6,118 nt of DNA, taken from contig JAQVQT010000078.1 of the NCBI GenBank assembly GCA_028701435.1, forward strand, positions 2,047-8,164. The letters are read 5' to 3'. The stretch comes from Smithellaceae bacterium (GTDB lineage Bacteria > Desulfobacterota > Syntrophia > Syntrophales > Smithellaceae). The position numbers were made by a program, and so were the translations under genes. The notes under the pieces were generated by a model. That model did not search any database. It was not told the DNA's origin and worked only from the letters and a program-made list of their open reading frames with translations. This document shows, piece by piece, positions 1 to 6,118 of the stretch. Each line of letters opens with the position of its first letter. The first letter of the stretch is position 1.

Positions 1-41
1 CGACGAGCGACGAACGAAAAGGGACCATCGAGTGGTAAATA

Positions 42-815
42 ATGAGTCATAAAAAACGGACAGCAAACGAACAGAAGGATGGGAAAAACAAGCGGCGGGC
101 GGGAAGGAATCTCGGCCGGTTCGCTTTTGTCATTCCCACATACAATCATGCCGCGACGGTTGCGCAGGTGGCCGGAAGGGCCCGCGACATGGGGTTTCCC
201 GTTTATGTCGTGGACGACGGATCGACCGACGACACGTCCCGTCGGCTGGCGGAAGTTCAGGGCATCGAAGTTCTTCGCCATGAAAAAAACGAAGGAAAAG
301 GCGCGGCCATCCTGACCGGTTTCATGGCCGCCTCGCACAAGGCCGATTACGCGATCACGCTCGACGCGGACGGTCAGCACGACCCCGAAGACGCCGTTCG
401 TCTAATCGATGCCATTCCTCTCAAAAAAAGACCCATTGTGGTGGGAGCGCGTCAGGGGATGGACGCGGTGCAGGGGGCCCACATTCCCTGGACCAGCCGC
501 TTCGGCAGAAAGTTTTCCAATTTCTGGGTCCGCATGTCCGGAGGGCCGAGAATTTCGGACACCCAGAGCGGCATGCGCATCTATCCGCTTCCGGAATCCC
601 TGAGCCTTCCCGTGCGGGCGAGGCGGTTCCAGTTTGAAGTGGAAATTCTGGTCCAGGCCAAAAGAATCGGCATTCCGATCATCGAAGCGCCGATCCGGGT
701 TCTTTATCAGCCGGACGGAGCGCGAATCTCTCATTTTCGACCCTTCGTTGATTTTTTGCGCAATGCCAAAACTTTTACCCGCCTGATGTTTACCCGTGTT
801 TTCGGCCGTCATTAA
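42..815 (+). CDS. Family 2 glycosyltransferase, DPM/DPG synthase-like, soluble
   Basis: A 257-residue GT-A fold glycosyltransferase that probably moves a sugar from a nucleotide-sugar donor to a polyprenyl-phosphate or other lipid acceptor at the cytoplasmic face of the inner membrane. Seen: the nucleotide-binding start VIPTYNH (30-36), VVDDGSTD (56-63), the NEGKG loop (83-87), the metal-binding DXD inside DADGQHDP (108-115), and the acceptor-side signature DTQSGMRIY (173-181) followed by FEVEIL (198-203), which is typical of dolichol/undecaprenyl-phosphate sugar synthases. There is no C-terminal membrane anchor, unlike many ArnC/GtrB-type relatives. The N-terminal 25 residues are strongly basic and look like an extension before the catalytic fold. 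The start is ATG 42; the next in-frame Met (residue 50) would remove the first two motifs. Its ribosome binding site is weak (GAGTGG, 6 bases upstream). It precedes the exporter gene on the same strand. Family call is secure; sugar and acceptor are unknown. Confidence 0.93.
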   Translation: MSHKKRTANEQKDGKNKRRAGRNLGRFAFVIPTYNHAATVAQVAGRARDMGFPVYVVDDGSTDDTSRRLAEVQGIEVLRHEKNEGKGAAILTGFMAASHKADYAITLDADGQHDPEDAVRLIDAIPLKKRPIVVGARQGMDAVQGAHIPWTSRFGRKFSNFWVRMSGGPRISDTQSGMRIYPLPESLSLPVRARRFQFEVEILVQAKRIGIPIIEAPIRVLYQPDGARISHFRPFVDFLRNAKTFTRLMFTRVFGRH

Positions 816-816
816 C

Positions 817-845
817 GGCGAAGGTCAACTTCTCCTTTGACCGCC
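817..845 (+). terminator. Small hairpin after the glycosyltransferase gene, possible weak terminator or attenuator
   Basis: Two bases after the glycosyltransferase stop codon, GGTCAA (823-828) and TTGACC (837-842) form a perfect 6-bp stem around an 8-base loop. The stem can be extended by GGC (817-819) with GCC (843-845) across a three-base GAA bulge. A short TTTT run (849-852) follows but is broken by C residues, so it would be a poor intrinsic terminator. It may only reduce read-through into the exporter gene or stabilise the upstream message. Confidence 0.35.
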
Positions 846-855
846 CGGTTTTCCC

Positions 856-931
856 TTGCCAGCCTTTGGGAAATATGATTTAAAAACCGCAAAGAAAGCA
901 GGAAAATAATCCCGACAATCTGAAGGTTTTC
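856..931 (+). promoter_or_regulatory. AT-rich leader with ribosome binding site for the exporter gene; promoter possible
   Basis: The stretch from about 870 to 910 is clearly more AT-rich than the surrounding coding DNA. It contains TATGAT (874-879), a good match to a sigma-70 -10 box, but the best -35-like element, TTGCCA (856-861), sits only 12 bases upstream, too close for a standard promoter. The exporter's ribosome binding site is GAAGG (922-926), five bases before ATG 932. A separate promoter here is therefore possible but unproven; read-through from the glycosyltransferase gene is equally likely. Confidence 0.3.
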
Positions 932-3900
932 ATGCCGCCTCGCCGATATCCCATAAGATGGTCGATGGTTCTGGTCACCGCCCTGATCGTGGGGATTCTG
1001 TTCTACTGGGAAACCAGCCACTTAAAAATTGAAACCGATATTCTCGAATCCATGCCGCACCATGACCCGGTGCTGGCCTCCGCCCGGCGGGTCATCACTC
1101 ACCTGCCCGTTTCCGACCGGGTTTTCATCGATCTCGAACAGTCCTCCGCCGACCGCGACCAACTGGTGGAGGCGGCAAAGCTCGTTGAAGACCGGTTAAG
1201 CAAAAGCGGTTTGTTTGAACGAGTCGGGATCGCCGATGAGGCGGGTGCGTTTCCGGAGCTGATGGCGCATGTCCGGGAGCATCTGCCGTCGCTGTTGAGC
1301 GCGGAGGATCTCGAACGGAAAATCGCGCCGCTTCTCGCGCCGGAAAAAATCCGTGAGACGATGGCGGAAAACCGGCGCAGCCTGGAGGAGCTTCAGGGCA
1401 TCGGCCGGGCGGAAATGATCGCCCGGGACCCGCTGGGATTTTCCTCGGTGATCCTGGAGCGAATGTCCGCGCTGCTCCCGGCCGGTTCCACCCAATTCTA
1501 TTCCGGCCGGCTTCTGTCTTCCGACGGACGCCACGCGCTCGTCATCGCGCGGCTGGCCGGCTCCGGGACGGACACGGCCCGGGCCGCGCAAATCGCCGCG
1601 CTGGTGGAAGACTGCGGGCGAATGCTTAAGGCGCGCGGGGATTCGAACGAGCGATACACACTGACGCCGGTGGGTTCCTACCGCGCGGCGCTGGACAACG
1701 AAACCGTTGCCAAACGAGACACACGGCTGGCGATTCTCCTGACCATGCTGGGAATCTCGCTGCTGCTGATGGTGGCTTTTCCCCGACCGCTGATCGGTTT
1801 GCTGGCGCTTCTGCCGTCAGCCGTGGGGGCCATTTCCGCTCTGTTTGTCTGCTCTTTGTTGTTTTCATCCATTTCGGTGCTGGCGGTGGGATTCGGCGGC
1901 GCGATTCTGGCCTTTACGGTCGATCTGGGCTTGACCTACCTTTTGTTTCTGGACCAGCCGCGGGCTACATCCGGGCGAGAGGCGGCGCGGGAAGTATGGT
2001 CGGCCGAATTCACGGCGGCCCTGACCACGATCTGCGCCTTTTTGCTGCTGCTGGTGAGTGATTTTAAAATCCTGGCCCAAATCGGCGTGTTTGCCGCGCT
2101 GGGCATCGCCTTTGCTTTTCTGTTTGTTCACTTCGTTTTTCCCATGATCTTTCCGGCCATGCCGCCGGCCCGCCGCGAGGCCAACCAATGGCTGGCGCGG
2201 GCTGTTCAAAAAATGGCCGCGCCGGCTTCCTGGAAACTGATGGCCGCGCTGGTCTTCGGACTGACAATGCTGTTTTTCGCCAAACCCGTCTTCAACGTGG
2301 ATCTGCAGTCCATGAATTCCGTGAGCCCCGCGACGCTTGCCGCCGAAAAGAAATTGCAGGACACCTGGGGAAATCTCAGCGGCAGGCTGTATGTGCTTCT
2401 GGAGGCGCCGGATGTGGAGCGGCTGCAGAAGAAAAACGATCAGCTCGAAGCGCTGATGGTCAAAGAAGTGGAAAGCGGCAGGCTGGCCCCCGCGTTTCTG
2501 CCGACGGTTCTTTTTCCCACGCCGGAGACGGCCGCCCGTCATTTTACCGCCTGGCGCTCCTTCTGGACGCCCGAGCGCGTCGGGGCGCTGCGGATGAACT
2601 TAGGCGAGGCGGCAGTGAAGAACGGCTTTGCGCCGGATGCTTTTGATTCTTTCTGGCCGGTCTTTCAGACGGATCGACCGGGCGTTTTTTCGATTCCGCA
2701 ACGGCATTTTGAAATGCTGGGCATTGCCCGGACGTCCGAAGGATACGTGCAGCTCACGCCGATGGCAGCCGGAAAAAATTACAGCGCGCCGGAATTCTTT
2801 GCGCGGCTGGCCGGCGCCGGCGAGCTCGATCTGTTCGACGCGGATTGGTTCAACCGCCGCCTGGGAGAATTTCTCAAGAACATGTTCGTCGAAATTGCCC
2901 TGATCGTCAGCCTCGGCCTGATCATGGTGGTTTTTTTGTTTTTTCTGGACTGGCGTCTGTCGCTTGCCGTTCTGGCTCCCGTGGCGTTCGCGCTCGTCTC
3001 GACGCTGGGAACGCTCAAGCTCATCGGCCGTCCGCTGGACATTCCCGGCATTATGCTGTGGGTCGTCATTTTGGGCATGGGCGTGGATTACGCCATTTAC
3101 TACACCTGTACGTACCAGCGTCATCCGGAGGAAGCCTCTCCCGCGATGAACACCGTCAAACTCTCCATTTTTCTGGCCGCGGCCACGACGTTCATCGGCT
3201 TCGGTGTTCTGACGCTGGCGAATCACTCGCTTTTGCGCAGCATCGGCCTGGTTTCGCTTCTGGGGATCGGGTACTCCCTGCTGGGTGCGTATTTTATTTT
3301 GCCGACCCTGATGCGGAAAATTTTTGCGCCGGTTGACTTTCCCGCCGGCACGGTTCAACCGGCCTCCCGGGAGCATGTCCGCCGCGTTTGTTTGCGCTAT
3401 CGTTTGCTTCCCGGGTATCCGAGGGTTTTTGCCCGGTTCAAGATGAAGCTGGATCCGATGTTTTCCGAGCTGGATCGATATGTGCAAAACCCCCGCCGCA
3501 TTCTCGACATCGGCTGCGGCTTCGGCGTGCCGGCCGTATGGCTTCTGGAAATCTTCCCGCGGGCGCAAGTGTTCGGCCTGGAGCCGGACGGGGAAAGAGT
3601 GCTGATTGCCAACCGCGTAATCGGCGCGCGGGGTCGGGTGCAGGTTGGGCGGGCGCCGGATCTTCCGGACGTAGAAGGTCCGGTGGACCATGTTCTGATG
3701 CTGGACATGCTGCATCTGATCGATGATCGCGAAGTACAGCTTGTTTTTCAGCGCATTTACGATAAGCTCGGGCCGGACGGGGCGCTGGTGATTCGGGCGA
3801 CGGTACCCTCGGCTGGAAAAGTTCCCTGGAAGAGATGGATCGAGGCGGCCCGTTTGAAGTGGACGGGAATGCCGGAGCGCTTCCGTGGGGAAAGAGAAAT

Positions 3901-4012
3901 CACGGGCTTCATGGAGGCGGCGGGGTTTGCCGCTATGGTCCACGCCTCGCCGGTTCCCGGCGTGGAAGAAAAGTGGTTCATCGGAAAAAAACGGGGGGAG
4001 GCTTCCGGCTGA
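932..4012 (+). CDS. MMPL/RND-type predicted exporter fused to a C-terminal SAM-dependent methyltransferase
   Basis: A 1026-residue two-part inner-membrane protein. Residues 1-800 have the duplicated RND/MMPL plan: TM1 at 11-27, a periplasmic domain at about 28-263, five helices between 265 and 405, TM7 at about 433-451, a second periplasmic domain at 452-650, and five helices at 652-795. Conserved intramembrane acidic positions fall at D331 (FTVDLGLTY) and D719 (GMGVDYAIYY), as expected for proton-coupled lipid or hydrophobic-product exporters. The second repeat keeps the usual Asp-Tyr pair, while the first has Asp-Leu. Residues 815-1020 form a class I methyltransferase: motif I LDIGCGFG (858-865), the acidic ribose-binding residue E884 in FGLEPD, motif IV around D925, and the post-motif strand LGPDGALVIR (946-955). 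Twelve helices leave this domain in the cytoplasm, where SAM is available. Typical exporters of this kind end near residue 800, so the methyltransferase is a true addition in a continuous frame. Start ATG 932 has GAAGG five bases upstream. Exported substrate and methyl acceptor are unknown; a glycolipid or aryl-polyene-like lipid is a guess from context. Confidence 0.92.
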   Translation: MPPRRYPIRWSMVLVTALIVGILFYWETSHLKIETDILESMPHHDPVLASARRVITHLPVSDRVFIDLEQSSADRDQLVEAAKLVEDRLSKSGLFERVGIADEAGAFPELMAHVREHLPSLLSAEDLERKIAPLLAPEKIRETMAENRRSLEELQGIGRAEMIARDPLGFSSVILERMSALLPAGSTQFYSGRLLSSDGRHALVIARLAGSGTDTARAAQIAALVEDCGRMLKARGDSNERYTLTPVGSYRAALDNETVAKRDTRLAILLTMLGISLLLMVAFPRPLIGLLALLPSAVGAISALFVCSLLFSSISVLAVGFGGAILAFTVDLGLTYLLFLDQPRATSGREAAREVWSAEFTAALTTICAFLLLLVSDFKILAQIGVFAALGIAFAFLFVHFVFPMIFPAMPPARREANQWLARAVQKMAAPASWKLMAALVFGLTMLFFAKPVFNVDLQSMNSVSPATLAAEKKLQDTWGNLSGRLYVLLEAPDVERLQKKNDQLEALMVKEVESGRLAPAFLPTVLFPTPETAARHFTAWRSFWTPERVGALRMNLGEAAVKNGFAPDAFDSFWPVFQTDRPGVFSIPQRHFEMLGIARTSEGYVQLTPMAAGKNYSAPEFFARLAGAGELDLFDADWFNRRLGEFLKNMFVEIALIVSLGLIMVVFLFFLDWRLSLAVLAPVAFALVSTLGTLKLIGRPLDIPGIMLWVVILGMGVDYAIYYTCTYQRHPEEASPAMNTVKLSIFLAAATTFIGFGVLTLANHSLLRSIGLVSLLGIGYSLLGAYFILPTLMRKIFAPVDFPAGTVQPASREHVRRVCLRYRLLPGYPRVFARFKMKLDPMFSELDRYVQNPRRILDIGCGFGVPAVWLLEIFPRAQVFGLEPDGERVLIANRVIGARGRVQVGRAPDLPDVEGPVDHVLMLDMLHLIDDREVQLVFQRIYDKLGPDGALVIRATVPSAGKVPWKRWIEAARLKWTGMPERFRGEREITGFMEAAGFAAMVHASPVPGVEEKWFIGKKRGEASG

Positions 4013-4112
4013 TCCCCGCGGGTCCCGAACAATCGGTGACAAAGAAGCATTTCGGATGGTCGTCGACCGCGCCGCTCCAGGGCCGCCGACGAAGCAGCCG
4101 TTCATAAAATTC

Positions 4113-4127
4113 TAAGGAGGTTTGACC
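4113..4127 (+). promoter_or_regulatory. Consensus Shine-Dalgarno that fixes the ligase start
   Basis: TAAGGAGG (4113-4120) is fully complementary to the 3' end of 16S rRNA and lies seven bases before ATG 4128. The in-frame TTG at 4122 would begin two bases after this site and is too close to be used, so translation should begin at 4128. This is by far the strongest ribosome binding site in the window, which suggests the ligase is translated well and independently of the exporter gene that ends 115 bases upstream. Confidence 0.85.
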
Positions 4128-5843
4128 ATGTACGAGCAGAAACCCTGGCTGAAGTTTTACGGAAACGTTCCGCATTCCATCGACTATCCCCGCGTCACCA
4201 TGTATGAGGCGCTCCTGCAGACGGCGCGGGAGAAAGCCGACGCCCTTGCCTACGACTTCATGGGATATACATCCACCTACAGCAGGTTCGTTTCCGAAAT
4301 CGACCGGTGCGCCGACGCCTTGGCCGCGCTGGGCCTGAAGCAGGGCGACCGCATCACCATATCGATGCCCACGTCCCCGCAGGGCATCATCGCTTTTTAC
4401 GCCGCCAACAAACTGGGCGCGGTGGCCAGCATGATCCATCCTCTTTCCACGGCCAAGGAAATTGAATTTTATCTCAACGTCGCCAAAAGCCGATTCGCTC
4501 TCACGCTGGACGCCTTTTACGCCAAGTTCAAGGAGGTGCAGGCCACGACGCCGCTCGATACGCTGATTCTGGCGCGCATTCCGGATTATCTGAGCATTTT
4601 CAAACGGGTCGGCTTCAATCTGACCAAAGGCCGGCAGATTCCAAAAGTCCCCGCGGATCCCATGGTGAAATGGTGGGCGGATCTCATGAAAGGCAGCTAC
4701 CCCAGCGCCCCGCAGGCCAAAATGGATACGGACGACATGGCCGTGATTCTCTACAGCGGCGGAACCACCGGTGTGCCCAAGGGCATCATGCTGTCCAATA
4801 TGAATTTCATATCAGAAGGCAAGATGGTATCGGAATGGGGGAAGCTGGATGACGCCACGTCCGTGCTGGCTATTTTGCCGATCTTTCACGGCTTCGGCCT
4901 CGGGGTCTGCATTAACGCCTGCTTCATGGGCGGCGGCAAAAGCATTCTGGTGCCGATCTTTACCCCGGAGACGGTGGCGGACCTGATCCGATCGCGCAAA
5001 CCGTCGTTCGTCATCGGCGTGCCGACGCTCTTTGACGCGCTTTCCCGCAATCCCAAAATGCACAAGTCGGACCTGAGCTGTCTTCGGGCGACGTTTTCCG
5101 GCGCGGACATGCTGCCGCGTCCGGTCAAGGAGCGTTTTGAAGAAATGGTCAAAAAGCAGGGCGGCAACGTTCAGCTTCTGGAAGGCTACGGACTCACCGA
5201 GGCCGTCACCGCCATCATGGCCACGCCCATCGGCAACTACCGCGAAGGCAGCATCGGCGTTCCTTTCCCGGACATGCTGGCCAAGATCGTGAAGCTCGAC
5301 ACCATCGAGGAGGCGCCGCTGGGTGAGGAAGGCGAGATCTGCGTGGCCGGCCCCGCCGTGATGATGGGCTATCTCGATCAGCCCGAAGAAACCGCCGCCA
5401 CGCTTCGAAAGCACGCGGACGGCCGCATCTGGCTGCACACCGGCGACATCGGCACGATGGACGCCGACGGATTCTTCTATTTCAAACTTCGCCAGAAGCG
5501 GATGATCAAATCCTCCGGCATGAACGTCTATCCCGCGCAGGTGGAAGAGCTGCTCTACAAGCATGACAAGGTGCGCGACGCCTGCGTCATCGGCGTGCCC
5601 GACGAAGCCCAGGTCCAGGCGGTGAAGGCGTTTGTGGTTTTGAAAAATCCCGCCGACGCGGGCCCGGAAGCGGAAAAAGAGCTGATCCACTATTGCCGCG
5701 AGAATCTGATCAAGTGGAGCTGTCCGCGCTCCATCGAATTCCGCACGGATCTGCCCAAGACCCTGGTCGGCAAAATCGCCTTCAACACGCTGGAAAAGGA
5801 GGAAGTCGAAAAGTTGAAAAAGGAAGGAAAATTCGCCGGATGA
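4128..5843 (+). CDS. AMP-dependent acyl-CoA ligase / acyl-AMP synthetase (FadD-like, ANL superfamily)
   Basis: A 571-residue cytoplasmic adenylate-forming enzyme that activates a carboxylic acid with ATP to an acyl-AMP and then, most likely, to acyl-CoA. All core motifs are intact: the P-loop YSGGTTGVPKG (209-219), the A5 motif YGLTEA (354-359), the A7 motif LHTGD (436-440) with the ATP-ribose-binding Asp440, the A8 hinge region KRMIKSSGMNVYP (457-469), and the A10 catalytic lysine K549 in LPKTLVGK (542-549). The length fits long- or medium-chain fatty acyl-CoA ligases. No signal peptide, membrane helix or fused carrier domain is seen. The motifs alone do not separate fatty acid from aromatic acid substrates or a CoA from an ACP acceptor. 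Start ATG 4128 follows a consensus ribosome binding site. It lies 115 bases after the exporter gene on the same strand; co-transcription is possible but the gap and strong site allow independence. The stop codon lies inside the loop of a terminator-like hairpin. Confidence 0.95.
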   Translation: MYEQKPWLKFYGNVPHSIDYPRVTMYEALLQTAREKADALAYDFMGYTSTYSRFVSEIDRCADALAALGLKQGDRITISMPTSPQGIIAFYAANKLGAVASMIHPLSTAKEIEFYLNVAKSRFALTLDAFYAKFKEVQATTPLDTLILARIPDYLSIFKRVGFNLTKGRQIPKVPADPMVKWWADLMKGSYPSAPQAKMDTDDMAVILYSGGTTGVPKGIMLSNMNFISEGKMVSEWGKLDDATSVLAILPIFHGFGLGVCINACFMGGGKSILVPIFTPETVADLIRSRKPSFVIGVPTLFDALSRNPKMHKSDLSCLRATFSGADMLPRPVKERFEEMVKKQGGNVQLLEGYGLTEAVTAIMATPIGNYREGSIGVPFPDMLAKIVKLDTIEEAPLGEEGEICVAGPAVMMGYLDQPEETAATLRKHADGRIWLHTGDIGTMDADGFFYFKLRQKRMIKSSGMNVYPAQVEELLYKHDKVRDACVIGVPDEAQVQAVKAFVVLKNPADAGPEAEKELIHYCRENLIKWSCPRSIEFRTDLPKTLVGKIAFNTLEKEEVEKLKKEGKFAG

Positions 5844-5860
5844 GTGGAGGGCGAATTTTC
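5827..5860. terminator. Perfect 11-bp hairpin between convergent genes, probable bidirectional terminator
   Basis: GAAAATTCGCC (5827-5837) and GGCGAATTTTC (5850-5860) pair perfectly around a 12-base loop that contains the ligase TGA stop (5841-5843). On the + strand the stem ends in TTTTC and is followed by pyrimidine-rich CTTTCCCTTTCC. On the - strand it is followed by TTTTCCTTCCTTTTTC, an even better U-tract for ectC transcripts. The position between two converging genes supports termination from both sides. The left arm is also coding sequence for the last ligase residues. Confidence 0.7.
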
Positions 5861-5905
5861 AGTCTTTCCCTTTCCAACGGAAACATCCTTCAACCCCGGG
5901 AAGGC

Positions 5906-5959
5906 AAGGGAATGGTTCCATTTGTTTTGTGCCGCTCCATCAAGATGGAACTTTCCCTT
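5906..5959 (+). other. Imperfect inverted repeat overlapping the 3' end of ectC
   Basis: AAGGGAA plus GTTCCAT in the left arm (5906-5921) pair with ATGGAAC plus TTTCCCTT in the right arm (5945-5959). This gives two 7-bp blocks separated by a 2/1-base internal bulge, with a 23-base spacer. GATTTT follows on the + strand, so it could be a second, back-up stop for ligase transcripts that pass the first hairpin. The right arm lies inside the final codons and the spacer contains the ectC stop. Chance pairing is possible. Confidence 0.3.
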
Positions 5960-6118
5960 GATTTTCCGCCGGCGGATAAGATCCGTCTTCCAGATGCACT
6001 TCCGCGCCGGTGACGGGCGGGTTGAAAACGCACAGCAGACGCATGTCTTTGGACGCCCGCAAAAGATGCTCGTCGTGGTTGTTCAGCGCGTATATTGTTC
6101 CCGGCACGATGTGGTGAA
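5940..6118 (-). CDS. ectC: L-ectoine synthase, C-terminal part (cut by the window edge)
   Basis: Reading the - strand from the window edge gives 58 codons ending at TGA (5942-5940), with two bases of an incomplete codon at the edge. The segment contains HHIVPGTIYALNNHDEH, then LLRASKDMRLLCVFNPP, then TGAEVHLEDGSYPP, which is the characteristic C-terminal half of EctC. This small cupin enzyme cyclises N-gamma-acetyl-diaminobutyrate to the compatible solute ectoine in the cytoplasm. The Tyr and His of YALNNHDEH (visible residues 9 and 17) have the spacing of the iron ligands described for EctC; the third ligand, a Glu, lies outside the window. EctC proteins are about 130 residues, so roughly the first 70-80 are missing. 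The tail ENQGKVPS after the conserved core is ordinary for the family. It is convergent with the ligase gene, and ectB and ectA would be expected further right if the usual ectABC order holds. Confidence 0.92.
   Translation of the reverse strand, partial: HHIVPGTIYALNNHDEHLLRASKDMRLLCVFNPPVTGAEVHLEDGSYPPAENQGKVPS

Noticed and set aside
1..52. Possible 3' end of an upstream gene (+ strand frames end at 36-38, 40-42 or 50-52; the TAATG overlap at 40-44 looks like translational coupling)
   Set aside because: All three forward frames are open from the window edge and give only 11-16 residues with no recognisable motif, so no frame can be chosen.
1865..2542. Antisense open frame (225 residues) opposite the exporter membrane domain
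   Set aside because: Low-complexity Arg/Gln/His-rich translation, the typical complement of hydrophobic-helix codons; no ribosome binding site or domain seen.
4058..4068. Short palindrome GGTCGTCGACC in the gap before the ligase, considered as an operator
   Set aside because: Only five bases per arm in GC-rich DNA and not repeated elsewhere in the gap; chance occurrence is likely. I see nothing else certain in 4013-4112.
2600..4105. Long antisense open frame (501 residues) opposite the exporter-methyltransferase
   Set aside because: Its translation is rich in Arg, Gln, His and Pro with no domain or membrane pattern, and it mirrors the codon structure of the strongly supported + strand gene. 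It is a GC-rich shadow.
4105..4110. TAAAAT as a -10 box directly upstream of the ligase
   Set aside because: There is no -35-like element at 16-18 bases upstream (the region is GC-rich), and transcription would start on top of the ribosome binding site.
4122..4127. TTG start two codons upstream of the ligase ATG
   Set aside because: It would begin only two bases after the Shine-Dalgarno. ATG 4128 has ideal seven-base spacing.
4812..5690. Antisense open frame (292 residues) opposite the ligase
   Set aside because: It is His/Asp/Arg-rich with no recognisable motif, and is fully explained by the codon bias of the well-supported ligase gene.
5693..6013. Forward open frame (106 residues) spanning the ligase end and the convergent region
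   Set aside because: It overlaps the ligase C-terminus in another frame, crosses the terminator hairpin and lies antisense to the recognisable ectC coding sequence; its translation shows no motif.

Overview
The window is GC-rich, densely coding DNA from a bacterium, very probably Gram-negative. It holds three genes on the + strand, and the 3' end of a fourth gene enters from the right on the - strand. The family combination (soluble family 2 glycosyltransferase, RND/MMPL-type exporter, FadD-like ligase, ectoine synthase) would suit a Desulfobacterota (former Deltaproteobacteria) or other proteobacterial genome. That placement is inference; no rRNA or marker gene is present to settle it.

Layout. 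42-815: a soluble GT-A fold glycosyltransferase of the polyprenyl-phosphate (DPM/DPG synthase-like) type. 816-931: a 116-base gap with a short hairpin, an AT-rich patch and a modest ribosome binding site. 932-4012: a 1026-residue protein in which a complete 12-helix MMPL/RND exporter (about residues 1-800) is fused to a class I SAM-dependent methyltransferase (about 815-1020). 4013-4127: a gap ending in a consensus Shine-Dalgarno. 4128-5843: a 571-residue acyl-CoA ligase/acyl-AMP synthetase with all the expected motifs. 5844-5939: a convergent intergenic region with a perfect 11-bp hairpin placed to work as a bidirectional terminator. 5940-6118 (- strand): the last 58 codons of ectC, ectoine synthase; the gene runs off the window edge.

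How the genes may work together. The glycosyltransferase and exporter-methyltransferase share a strand and are consistent with building, methylating and moving a lipid-linked product across the inner membrane. Glycosyltransferases, MMPL-type predicted exporters, methyltransferases and AMP-dependent ligases also recur in aryl-polyene and related lipid clusters. However, no ketosynthase, ACP, dehydratase or ammonia-lyase is visible here, so that assignment is only a hypothesis. The ligase has its own strong ribosome binding site and may be an independent fatty acid or aryl acid activating gene. The ectC fragment belongs to a separate, oppositely oriented unit for the compatible solute ectoine.

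The most distinctive item is the exporter-methyltransferase fusion. Nothing in the window resembles a mobile element, CRISPR array, tRNA or rRNA.
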